Source: Fodinibius sp051746985 (GTDB taxonomy: Bacteria; Bacteroidota; Rhodothermia; Balneolales; Balneolaceae). From it: a stretch of DNA of 64,000 nt. This document shows, piece by piece, positions 43,954 through 52,801 of the stretch. The notes beneath the pieces were generated by a model. The model saw nothing but the letters and a program-made list of their open reading frames with translations, searched no databases and was not told the DNA's origin. Numbering within the stretch: position 1 is the first letter of the stretch; every line of letters starts with the position of its first letter. The translations under genes and the position numbers were made by a program. The stretch spans positions 1 through 64,000 of the forward strand of contig JBNJFP010000014.1 of the NCBI GenBank assembly GCA_051746985.1, read 5' to 3'.

Positions 43954-45987
43954 TTAATATTTCTCGAACCACTCTAAAATATGAGCAACTTTGCTCATTA
44001 AATTACTGGGACGACTCGCAATACCGTGTCCCGAACCGGGAATACGCACCATGGCTGATTCCACTTTTTGAAGCTGCAACGCCGTATAATACTGCTCGGT
44101 CTCCGACATCGGGGTGCGATAATCTTCCTCACCCGTTAATAGCATCGTAGGCGTTGTTACATTGCCAACCAGCGAAATCGGTGAACGATCCATATAGTGA
44201 TCGCGATTATCCCAAGGGAATCCGGGAAACCAGTATTTATGATACGTTGGCGCGCCATCAGAGGTCAGTGCAAAGCTGTACCAGTTAATTACCGGCTTGG
44301 CCACCACGGCAGCATTAAAGCGATCAGTTTTACCAATAGCCCAGGCCGAAAGCACACCACCGCCGCTTCCACCGGTAACATAAAGACTGTCAGCATCTAC
44401 ATATCCTTCGTCAATCACAGCATCAACACCCGACATCAAATCGTCATGATCTTCGCTGGGATAATTCTTATCGATATAGTTTCCAAATGCCTTACCATAA
44501 CTGGTACTACCGCGTGGATTGGTATAGAGCACTACGTATCCTTGGGCTGCCATCAACTGCAATTCAGCCGTAAATCGGTCGCCATAATTCGTATGGGGTC
44601 CACCGTGAATTTCCAGAATCAACGGATAGTTTTTATCGGGATCAAAGTTAGGCGGTTTAATGATCCAGCCTTGAACCTCTTTCCCATCATGCGACGATTC
44701 GTACCATATCTCTTCGACTTCTCCAAGCGTCTTATGACCAAACAGATCTTCATTTACTTGGGTCAACCGATTCATATTTCCGTTTTGATCAGTGACAGCC
44801 ACATCGCCCGGATGATAAGGTGTAGCGTATGTAAAAGCGATGGTACCGTCAGGCGCTACGGTATAAGAACCACTTCCATAGGGACGTCCAATTGTAGTCC
44901 CTCCACGATCTTCCGCAACTTCCTGAATCTCATTATCTCCGTTTAAGGATATAAAACCGATCTTTCCATTTCCCTCATCATCATACTGAACATACAGGCC
45001 GCTTCGATCCTCCGCCCACTGCAGATTACTTACGCTACGATCAAAATTATTAGTCAATGCCTCTTTTCCAGAACCATCCGCATTCATCACGTATGCATTG
45101 CTAAGCTGATAACTTTCCATAGAATCATCATATCCAAGATAGGCAATCTTCTCACCATCCGGTGAAACTACAGCCCCATAATCAGGCCCGCGCCGATCGG
45201 TAAGTTGGGTCATCTCTCCATCGTCAACCGAAACCTTATAAAGCTCAGTATCACGCTCGTTGTATTGCCAATCTTCTTTTTGATTGGTTGAGATAATCAG
45301 ATGCTCCCCGTCGGACGTCCATTCTGGAGAACTATAATTGTAATCGCCTTCGGTAATTTGTCGCGGCGTACCGCCCTCGGCCGGAATCACAAAGACATGC
45401 GTAAATCCATCTTTGACAAATCCCGAGGATCCGTCACGACGGTATTCCAGATCGTCAATGACATTAGCCGGATCTGCCCAGTTTGCCCCTTCCGGTTTTC
45501 CGGGCAGTGATACCATCGGTTTTTCATCGGCGGGGACAAACATGGTAAAAGCTATATATTCTCCATCCGGTGACCAGCTTACCGAGCTTGGGGATTGGGT
45601 CAGATTCGTAATTTTGGCGGTTTCACCGGTATCCATCCACCGCATATGCAATTCATTAGATCCGCTTTGGGTAGATGCAAACAGCAACCGATCTCCGCTG
45701 GGCGACCAACGCGGCGAAAAGTTGTTATTGTTACCCGAAGTCAGCGGACGATGGCGACTGCCATCAGCGTTTACAATCCATAAATTTGAACGTCGCTGAT
45801 CTTCCATGATATCCATAAAATTTCGCTGATAGACCACTTGATCTCCATCCGGCGAAACTTGTGTATCAGATACATACTCCAGATCAAATATATTTTCGAG
45901 GGTAAAATGATCGGATTGGGCTACGGCCTGATCACAATACAAAAAGGTCATAACCACAATCAGAATAGATAGAATGCGTTTCTTCAT
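43954..45987 (-). CDS. S9 family (prolyl oligopeptidase-type) secreted peptidase
   Basis: A 677-residue protein: signal peptide (1-23), a beta-propeller of PD40-type repeats (about 30-420; for example SPRWSPSGDRLLFAS) and a C-terminal alpha/beta hydrolase domain (about 430-677). Catalytic Ser in VTGGSGGGVLSAW, Asp in LLTGEEDYRTPM and His in IPGSGHGIASRP. Similar to acyl-aminoacyl and dipeptidyl peptidases used for peptide uptake in the periplasm. Same strand as the M28 peptidase gene upstream, about 200 bases away. Confidence 0.93.
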   Translation of the reverse strand: MKKRILSILIVVMTFLYCDQAVAQSDHFTLENIFDLEYVSDTQVSPDGDQVVYQRNFMDIMEDQRRSNLWIVNADGSRHRPLTSGNNNNFSPRWSPSGDRLLFASTQSGSNELHMRWMDTGETAKITNLTQSPSSVSWSPDGEYIAFTMFVPADEKPMVSLPGKPEGANWADPANVIDDLEYRRDGSSGFVKDGFTHVFVIPAEGGTPRQITEGDYNYSSPEWTSDGEHLIISTNQKEDWQYNERDTELYKVSVDDGEMTQLTDRRGPDYGAVVSPDGEKIAYLGYDDSMESYQLSNAYVMNADGSGKEALTNNFDRSVSNLQWAEDRSGLYVQYDDEGNGKIGFISLNGDNEIQEVAEDRGGTTIGRPYGSGSYTVAPDGTIAFTYATPYHPGDVAVTDQNGNMNRLTQVNEDLFGHKTLGEVEEIWYESSHDGKEVQGWIIKPPNFDPDKNYPLILEIHGGPHTNYGDRFTAELQLMAAQGYVVLYTNPRGSTSYGKAFGNYIDKNYPSEDHDDLMSGVDAVIDEGYVDADSLYVTGGSGGGVLSAWAIGKTDRFNAAVVAKPVINWYSFALTSDGAPTYHKYWFPGFPWDNRDHYMDRSPISLVGNVTTPTMLLTGEEDYRTPMSETEQYYTALQLQKVESAMVRIPGSGHGIASRPSNLMSKVAHILEWFEKY

Positions 45988-46029
45988 AAGTTTTCTGTTT
46001 TAGATGATAGAATGAATACTGTGTAATTA

Positions 46030-46057
46030 GATCCTGAAGCAAGTTCAGGATGACGCC
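46030..46057. repeat. palindromic intergenic repeat, GATCCTGAAGCAAGTTCAGG type
   Basis: GATCCTGAA / TTCAGGAT arms at 46030-46051, followed by GACGCC. It is the first module of the composite element seen at 105 and 13026, in a more complete palindromic form. The 196-base gap also holds a spaced hairpin, ATCCATCC (46083-46090) with GGATGGAT (46110-46117), that could end the M28 transcript. Confidence 0.6.
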
Positions 46058-46183
46058 AGTTTTTTTAAAAAAATAGTACATAATCCATCCAACCGCTGAA
46101 TGACCAATCGGATGGATATTTATTAAAAGCCTGACAATCCATCGGATGACAGAAGTAACCATCCAATGGAAGTAATTATAAAA

Positions 46184-47542
46184 TTAGTCGCGAATCAATC
46201 CCGAGGGATAAGAAACCACACTTTCGTGACCATCTTTCCCAACCGCCGAAACGCCGAACAGGTAATTATCGATGACGATACCTTCCAAAGTAAATTCATC
46301 CACATCACCTACATATTTTGAGCTTTCCCAGAGCGGCTCTGCCGTAGGTCGCCAATAAATTTTATATCCCTTAACAAGATCACTGTCCGGCTTTTCCCAA
46401 CGCAATGTTGTGCTGGGTTCAACGGCGCCGCCAATCTCCACATTGTTTGGAGCAGGCGGTGCTTTTGCAAGAGACGCCATCGCCACTGCATTTACAGCCG
46501 TAAGCTTCTTGGCGTAATCAAAATTGACGTGTTCGATCACATCCCCGTATTCAATGCCATCTTCGGTTCTAATATCCTGGTGCTGCTGTTCATAGTTTTC
46601 ATGGGCTTCCATAATGCGAATGCCCGGAAAGCCGGCTTCGTTAAAGGGACGATGATGTCCGCCGCGGCCAAAGCGGTCCAATCGATAAATAAGCATGGGA
46701 TCCATCTGTGGCATATACGTTTCGGTAGTCTCATATACATAGCGGGCAAGCTGACGCGAAATACCATCATTTTCTCCACCGTAAAAGCGTTTCATTTGGA
46801 GGTCACGCTCAGAAGCTTCTGATGAATAAGGCTCAGAAAAAATGCGGAAAGCACGGTTGTCGATCACACCATCAACACCTTCGATGTTTCCGATCATATC
46901 ATTATTTAGTACGCCGATAATTTCCCAGCCCTCCTCTTTGGCCATCTCCGCCATATGACGTCCACCGTAGAGCCCCTGCTCTTCGCCCGAAAGTCCGGCA
47001 AAAACGATACTATTTTCAAACTCGTAATCCGAAAGAACTCGTGCAGCTTCAATCGCTCCGGCCATGCCCGATGCATTATCGTTCGCACCCGGGGCATCAA
47101 TTTCAGCATCCATCACATCGGAAGCCCGGCTGTCGATATCGCCACTCATAATTACATAGCGATTGGGATGAGTATTGCCTTTCAGCACGGCATATACATT
47201 GACCACCCAGGTATCCTCGTCAATACGTCCGTCGGGATCGGCTTCTACCAGCGTCCGCTGCTCACGAACTTCAAGACAACCACCGCATTCCTCACTAATG
47301 GCTTCAAATTCTTGCTTAATCCAGCGTCGTGCCGCACCAATGCCTCGCTCAGATGAAGTGGTATCCGACATGGTATGACGCGTTCCAAAGTTAGCCAGCG
47401 TTCGGATATCCGATTCAAGCCGGTCGGCACTTACCTCATCAATAATGTCATATATTTCGGGATCAATCGTAATATTTTGTGCCTCTGCCGAGTAAGAGCA
47501 GGCAAAGATCACAATCAACGGGAAGAGCAATAATCGTTTCAT
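46184..47542 (-). CDS. secreted M28 family metallopeptidase with fibronectin type III domain
   Basis: A 452-residue protein: signal peptide (1-21), M28 catalytic domain (about 40-355) and a C-terminal FN3 domain (about 360-450; APPAPNNVEIGGAVEPSTTL). The metal ligands are mostly in place: PGANDNASG, GLSGEEQGLYGG with the catalytic Glu, NNDMIGN and HHRPF. The first ligand, normally His in GHxDS, is Asp here (MSGDIDS). An aminopeptidase role in peptide breakdown fits the neighbouring S9 peptidase gene. Confidence 0.9.
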   Translation of the reverse strand: MKRLLLFPLIVIFACSYSAEAQNITIDPEIYDIIDEVSADRLESDIRTLANFGTRHTMSDTTSSERGIGAARRWIKQEFEAISEECGGCLEVREQRTLVEADPDGRIDEDTWVVNVYAVLKGNTHPNRYVIMSGDIDSRASDVMDAEIDAPGANDNASGMAGAIEAARVLSDYEFENSIVFAGLSGEEQGLYGGRHMAEMAKEEGWEIIGVLNNDMIGNIEGVDGVIDNRAFRIFSEPYSSEASERDLQMKRFYGGENDGISRQLARYVYETTETYMPQMDPMLIYRLDRFGRGGHHRPFNEAGFPGIRIMEAHENYEQQHQDIRTEDGIEYGDVIEHVNFDYAKKLTAVNAVAMASLAKAPPAPNNVEIGGAVEPSTTLRWEKPDSDLVKGYKIYWRPTAEPLWESSKYVGDVDEFTLEGIVIDNYLFGVSAVGKDGHESVVSYPSGLIRD

Positions 47543-47693
47543 AATATTTTCGCTATGTGTTAACAGATATCAGTTATTCGCTTTTAACTTAAATATTATG
47601 AGCTATTATGCGAATCAAATTCACATCTTATTACAGAACTGTTTTTACCACCTTTTCTAACATCATTTTCAGCACTTTAAAATATGAAGCGAT

Positions 47694-48278
47694 CTATCCA
47701 CCAGCCGAAGCCTTAGCATCAATCCCACTACGATCTCCGGCTATAAGCCAAAACAATCCACCAGATATCAAAAACCACATGATGAAAAATCCATTCACTA
47801 AAATAATTTCATATACTGAACTATGGGGATAATACTGCATGCCACCAGTAAGGGCTACAAAGATGGTTATAGCCTGTGCTGCAGCTGTTAAAAATAAAAC
47901 AGCTGCCATCCCTTTAGATTTAAACCGAACAAGAAAAGAACCAGTAATCAAAATAAATACCACTCCAAAATACATCAGGTTAGCAGCGTTATTTTCTGAT
48001 CCGATAATGCCTACAGCCAGGTTTGACCAAATAAGAACTAATCCGACTAACAGTGCAATGGCCACAGCTACCCGGTAAACAATATGCTTCGACTGCATAG
48101 TAACCATTTTATAGCTAAAACCGGTTCCGAAAAACAACACAGCTGCTACAATAAAGTCGGTTACATCCCAAACTACTTCGCTGCCAAATTGCGTTGCTGC
48201 CAGCGGAATCATCAATAGCATTACCGTTATAACGGCTGGCGCTTTAGCAGTTTTAATTAAGTTCGCAATTCTTTCCAT
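47694..48278 (-). CDS. hypothetical membrane protein
   Basis: A 194-residue protein with six hydrophobic segments (about 14-30, 37-55, 66-88, 99-115, 120-140 and 155-178). There is no recognisable catalytic or binding motif and no family recognised. It stands alone, divergent from the DUF5686 gene and downstream-facing toward the M28 peptidase. Confidence 0.72.
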   Translation of the reverse strand: MERIANLIKTAKAPAVITVMLLMIPLAATQFGSEVVWDVTDFIVAAVLFFGTGFSYKMVTMQSKHIVYRVAVAIALLVGLVLIWSNLAVGIIGSENNAANLMYFGVVFILITGSFLVRFKSKGMAAVLFLTAAAQAITIFVALTGGMQYYPHSSVYEIILVNGFFIMWFLISGGLFWLIAGDRSGIDAKASAGG

Positions 48279-48446
48279 CAGGCTTACTCCATTTTAATTG
48301 TTCTACGAATATACTTTTAAATACATTTATACAATAGCTAAAAAACACAGTTCCCAATAACTATTAACAAATAACGCACGATAGCTGTAACTTGATTGGA
48401 GCAAAACAGTACAATTCTCCTTCGTTGCATAACTAATTTTTCTTCC

Positions 48447-50849
48447 ATGACAGTAATACGAAATATAGTACTGCTATTGCTCCTGCTCTGTATAGCCTCT
48501 TCAACTTGGGCCCAAAAGAAAATAAGCGGGACAATTATTGATAACCAAACAGAAGAAACACTGCCTTCTGCAAACATTCTTATAAAAGACACTTACCGAG
48601 GCACCATTACCAACAACGATGGTAATTTTTCGCTGACGATACCCGACTCTCTGCTTCCTGCTACACTCATTATTCGCTACATCGGATATGAAACCAAAGA
48701 ACTGACCATTACACACAACTCATCTCCGAACCAAAGTATTTCACTTAGACCCTCAGTCACAGAGATGCAGGAAATTGTAGTTACCGATGAGGATCCGGGC
48801 ATGAGAATTATGCGCGAAGTCATTGAGCGTAAACAGCAATGGCGCAAAGAGCTCGAAACATACAAAGCCGAGGCCTATACCCGACAGTCGTTATCCAACG
48901 ATACCAGCATCGTATCCATCAATGAATCTGTTTCCGAAGTATTCTGGGATAAGGAACAAGGTCACCGCGAGGTGCAAAAATCCAAACGTCAAACGGCCAA
49001 TATTGAAGCCGCCAGCAATTTTGCGGGCGTCAGTTACCTGCCCAATTTTTATGATGATGACATAGAAATTGCCGAGTTCAACATGGTTGGTATTACCCAT
49101 CCCGATGCACTGGACTACTACGATTTTAAACTTGTCGATCAAACATCCATTGACAATCAAACGGTGTACGAAATCGAGGTAAATCCCGCCAGAAAACTGC
49201 AACCTCTTTTTAAGGGCACCGCTTTTGTACTTGCGGATGAATATGCCCTACTCGAGGTTGATTTAGTCCCAAACGACGTCGTCAAATTTCCGGCGCCAAT
49301 AAAATCATTTAATACCTCCTATCAGCAGCAATTCAATAATTTCGGTCAAGACTTTTGGCTACCGGTAGATATCCGTATCGGAGGCGATATCAAGATCAAA
49401 ATGGTCGGACTCGATTTTCCGACCATAAAATTCAAACAACTTTCGCGTATCACCAACTACCAAGTTAATTCTTCTCTGCCCGACTCCCTTTACAAAAAAG
49501 AAAATCGGTTTAGTGTTGACAGCACCACCGTGCAATCCGATTCACTAATCGTTCAACAAGTCAATACCGTTCCACTATCTAACGAAGAAGAACAAGCTTA
49601 CACCACCCTTGACAGCACCGCAACGCTCGAAAAAGCATTTAAACCCAGCGGATTTTTAGCGGATTTGATTGATGCTGACGAAGATGATGAGGGCAACGAA
49701 TCTGGTAGCGGCTTCCTTAGCTTTTTCAACCATATACCTGGCAATTTTACCCCCGATGCTCGCTATAATCGTGTTGATCAAGCTTTTCTGGGATTGCGAT
49801 ACAACGTAGATGCGACCGATTGGCTCAACCTACGCGGCCGAAGCGGCTACAGTACTGGGTATAACGAATGGAATTATGGGGGCGGATTTTCTGCCCAATG
49901 GCTTAATTCCAAATGGATATCTACCGAAATAGGAGCCGACTATAAAGCATCAACCGAAACACGATTCCAATCACCTATTTATAAATCATACGCTACCATC
50001 ATTCCTAACTTAATTATAGGACGCAAAGGGTATTTTGATTACTACCGATCTGAGGGTTTTCGCCTGTTTTCAACCTGGAATTTTCCCCAAAACATCTCTT
50101 TTGAGGTTGGATTGAACCACCAAAATCATCACTCCCTGCAAACTACAACTGCTTATGATTTGCGAGGACTTTCTGACAATTTCAGGATTAATCCCTCCAT
50201 TCCAGAAGGCACTCTACAATCGATCGATATCGTTACCGGCTATAACATAGATGAAGGATATAATTTCGGAATCACCGGTCAGAAAAAAGTCCAGCTGTCC
50301 ATAGAACATTCCTCTGATGCTTTGGCCAGCGACTACCAGTTTACCCGCTATACGGGACTCTTTACTTGGTCGTTCCCAACCTTTTATCAGCGTCGATTTT
50401 TGCCCAACACTCTTGATATAAACCTAAAAGCTGGTACCTACAACGGCAAATTACCACCTCAAAAATGGGGCATCGTTGATGCTGCTATGGGATATACCGC
50501 ACCCTTTGGTGGAATGAAAACCATACGAAATCGACCATACGAAGGGGATCAATATTTGGCAATTACAGCCGAACACAACTTCCGAACTATTCCCTTTGAG
50601 CGATTGGGATTGCAACCGCTTGTAAATCGTAACATGGGATTGATCCTATTCGGGGGAATGGCCAAAACATCCCTGAACAGCACTGCCCAATCAATGCTCA
50701 ATGGATATCAACCCAACACAACAAACGGTACACATTGGGAGGCAGGTGTATCACTTAATAACATCCTCAATTTTTTTCGGGTTGATGTAGCTGCACGATT
50801 AGATGAACCTGCACTCACCGCAAGTGTCAGCGTTGCCCGGTTATTCTGA
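48447..50849 (+). CDS. DUF5686 and carboxypeptidase-like regulatory domain outer membrane protein
   Basis: About 800 residues from the ATG at 48447, which is followed directly by a signal peptide (MTVIRNIVLLLLLLCIASS); an in-frame start 17 codons earlier lacks this logic. N-terminal carboxypeptidase-regulatory-like domain (about 24-105: KISGTIIDNQTEETLPSANI), then the DUF5686 body, an outer-membrane barrel rich in aromatic strands ending SVARLF. Such proteins are common in Bacteroidota-side genomes; function unknown, perhaps linked to TonB-type transport or surface assembly. Confidence 0.9.
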   Translation: MTVIRNIVLLLLLLCIASSTWAQKKISGTIIDNQTEETLPSANILIKDTYRGTITNNDGNFSLTIPDSLLPATLIIRYIGYETKELTITHNSSPNQSISLRPSVTEMQEIVVTDEDPGMRIMREVIERKQQWRKELETYKAEAYTRQSLSNDTSIVSINESVSEVFWDKEQGHREVQKSKRQTANIEAASNFAGVSYLPNFYDDDIEIAEFNMVGITHPDALDYYDFKLVDQTSIDNQTVYEIEVNPARKLQPLFKGTAFVLADEYALLEVDLVPNDVVKFPAPIKSFNTSYQQQFNNFGQDFWLPVDIRIGGDIKIKMVGLDFPTIKFKQLSRITNYQVNSSLPDSLYKKENRFSVDSTTVQSDSLIVQQVNTVPLSNEEEQAYTTLDSTATLEKAFKPSGFLADLIDADEDDEGNESGSGFLSFFNHIPGNFTPDARYNRVDQAFLGLRYNVDATDWLNLRGRSGYSTGYNEWNYGGGFSAQWLNSKWISTEIGADYKASTETRFQSPIYKSYATIIPNLIIGRKGYFDYYRSEGFRLFSTWNFPQNISFEVGLNHQNHHSLQTTTAYDLRGLSDNFRINPSIPEGTLQSIDIVTGYNIDEGYNFGITGQKKVQLSIEHSSDALASDYQFTRYTGLFTWSFPTFYQRRFLPNTLDINLKAGTYNGKLPPQKWGIVDAAMGYTAPFGGMKTIRNRPYEGDQYLAITAEHNFRTIPFERLGLQPLVNRNMGLILFGGMAKTSLNSTAQSMLNGYQPNTTNGTHWEAGVSLNNILNFFRVDVAARLDEPALTASVSVARLF

Positions 50850-50953
50850 TTCCGTTACGCCCCATTTTAATTCAAAACATAACCGAAAGTTCACAGCTTT
50901 GATCAATTTTTAGTATCATTTGAACCATCATAAATTAATGCAAAATCATTGTC

Positions 50954-51457
50954 ATGTTTTTTCAGGAATCTTCTATATATCGATTAACAATCCTCTTTGC
51001 TGTTTTTATTGCTTCATTGCTAATTGTGCAATGTACTTCCTCGGGTCAGGATAATCATGACCAAGACAAAGATCATGAAGAAGTTGAATTAGCCGTTGTT
51101 ATGAGTCAGCTGCAAACTCATACTCATAAATTTGCTTTATCTGTGGATGCTGAAAATCATGAACTGGCTTCATTTTACATGCATGAGATGGAAGAATCCA
51201 CTGAAACCATCACCGAAGAAGTCCCTACCTATGAAGGTCATGATATTGCCGGACTGATGGAGCAGTACCTGGAGCCCCAAATGGAATCTACCGAAGAAGC
51301 TCTGGAGGAAAAAGATTGGGAGAAAGTGCGCAACCAAACGATTGATTTGGTTGATTCCTGCAACTCCTGCCATGCGGCTTCCGATCATGGATTTGTTAAA
51401 ATAACGTCCGGCTTCGATAAAAATCCCTTTAACCAGGACTTTTCCACATCCGAGTAA
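50954..51457 (+). CDS. cytochrome c'-like lipoprotein (single CxxCH heme motif)
   Basis: A 167-residue protein with an N-terminal signal and a Cys at the end of the hydrophobic stretch (LIVQC, a loose lipobox). The mature part starts with a His/Asp-rich run, then four predicted helices. The only heme motif, CNSCH, lies near the C-terminus in the fourth helix (about residue 140), as in cytochrome c' and related class II cytochromes. It should bind one covalent heme in the periplasm. Partner unknown; neighbours are a DUF5686 gene and a convergent GlsB-type gene. Confidence 0.65.
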   Translation: MFFQESSIYRLTILFAVFIASLLIVQCTSSGQDNHDQDKDHEEVELAVVMSQLQTHTHKFALSVDAENHELASFYMHEMEESTETITEEVPTYEGHDIAGLMEQYLEPQMESTEEALEEKDWEKVRNQTIDLVDSCNSCHAASDHGFVKITSGFDKNPFNQDFSTSE

Positions 51458-51463
51458 GCCGTT

Positions 51464-51745
51464 TTACCTGAGTGGACTTTTGCCACGGGTAATTACGCCA
51501 ATAGTTACTGCAAAAAGTGCCGACCCAAGTATCGACCAGATAATGGGAAAGGTTTCTCCATTTATATCAACCGGAATCATGTAAGGTAGTCCCATTTCAG
51601 CCGCCAGCCATTTGCCAATCAGGGCTCCAATAAATCCCACAACTGTAGAAATAAGGCAACCACCCAATGAGTAGCCCGCAATACTTTGTCCGATGGCACC
51701 ACAGATAGCAGCAATAATAAGTAACAGCAGAAAGCTCATATCCAA
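51464..51745 (-). CDS. GlsB/YeaQ/YmgE family membrane protein
   Basis: A 93-residue protein with three hydrophobic helices. The family core is present: GAIGQSIAG, then the glycine-rich helix GGCLISTVVGFIGALIGKWLA, then the last helix. These small inner-membrane proteins are induced by stress in several bacteria; function unknown. It lies six bases downstream of the ABC ATPase gene on the same strand and may be read from the same transcript. Confidence 0.9.
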   Translation of the reverse strand: MDMSFLLLLIIAAICGAIGQSIAGYSLGGCLISTVVGFIGALIGKWLAAEMGLPYMIPVDINGETFPIIWSILGSALFAVTIGVITRGKSPLR

Positions 51746-51751
51746 TTAATA

Positions 51752-52801
51752 TTATTTATCAGATTCATCCAAAATTACAGCCGACTCCAAAGGCTTAATT
51801 ACTACCGCATCATTGGGTTCAAAGAGCACGCGATTATCGGTATGTACTAAGTATTTTTCATCACCCAGCTGCACGTGATACGTAATGTCATGGCCTTTAA
51901 ATTCCCTACCCAATACCGTGCCCACATTTTCCGGCTTTTGGTTGGTAGGTTTCTCAAGCGTTAAATGTTCCGGCCGGATAGAACAAAGTACTCGTCCACA
52001 GGCATCGCAATTTAAATTCATCGGACCCAACTTCGTAGCCACTTGTGAACTTCCGGTCGCATCAGCATGAAAAAGATTCGTACGGCCTAAAAACTGGGCA
52101 ACAAATTTTGTTTGGGGATTATAATAAACCTCTTCGGGCGTCCCAATCTGCTCAATTTTCCCATTATTCATAACCGCAATACGATCGGCAAACGAAAGAG
52201 CCTCCTCCTGGTCATGCGTTACAAGCAAAGCGCTCATCCCTGCCTTTTTAAGCACCTGCCGTACTTCTTTACGCATGGTATCACGTAGCATGGCATCGAG
52301 ATTTGAAAACGGCTCATCGAGCAATACCAATTTGGGTTCAGGTGCAATAGCTCTCGCAAGGGCCACGCGCTGTTGCTGTCCGCCGGAAAGCTCACTGGGA
52401 TTGCGATCCTTATAATCTCCCATTCCTGTCCGGCATAATACCTCCTCGGCATAGACCAGTCGCTTATGTTTGGGAATATCAGTAAGACCAAATGCCACAT
52501 TTTCAATGACAGAAAGGTGGGGGAAAAGGGCATAATCCTGAAAAACAAAACCGATGCCCCGGTCTTGCGGGGCTATGTGTTTCTTAGGGGATTCTAATAA
52601 CTTACCCTCAAGCCGCACTTCGCCTTCTTCGGCCCGTTCAAATCCTGAAATAAGTCTAAGACATGTAGTTTTTCCACAGCCACTGGGGCCTAACAGAGCA
52701 AAGATCTCGTGCTCCTTCACTTCAAAATCCAGCGCATCTACCACCGGGCCGCTTTCGTCGAAAGCCTTCGTCAAGTTTTTAACCGTAAGCAGATCACTCA
52801 T
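51752..52801 (-). CDS. iron-type ABC transporter ATP-binding protein (FbpC-like)
   Basis: A 349-residue ATPase. Walker A LLGPSGCGKTTCLRL (about 34-48), signature LSGGQQQRVALARA (about 137-150), Walker B LVLLDEPFSNLD and switch His in LLVTHDQEEA. The C-terminal regulatory part (about 240-349) contains RPEHLTLEKP, a TOBE-like domain, with a CDACGRVLC cysteine cluster that is unusual. The start codon overlaps the permease stop by one base (TAATG), so they are coupled. Likely Fe(III) or a similar oxyanion/metal substrate, by homology to FbpC/PotA-type transporters. Confidence 0.92.
   Translation of the reverse strand: MSDLLTVKNLTKAFDESGPVVDALDFEVKEHEIFALLGPSGCGKTTCLRLISGFERAEEGEVRLEGKLLESPKKHIAPQDRGIGFVFQDYALFPHLSVIENVAFGLTDIPKHKRLVYAEEVLCRTGMGDYKDRNPSELSGGQQQRVALARAIAPEPKLVLLDEPFSNLDAMLRDTMRKEVRQVLKKAGMSALLVTHDQEEALSFADRIAVMNNGKIEQIGTPEEVYYNPQTKFVAQFLGRTNLFHADATGSSQVATKLGPMNLNCDACGRVLCSIRPEHLTLEKPTNQKPENVGTVLGREFKGHDITYHVQLGDEKYLVHTDNRVLFEPNDAVVIKPLESAVILDESDK

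Noticed and set aside
45932..46162. 76-residue minus-strand frame between the two peptidase genes
   Set aside because: It crosses the palindromic intergenic repeat at 46030 and overlaps the S9 signal peptide region. Protein-like wording comes from the repeat.
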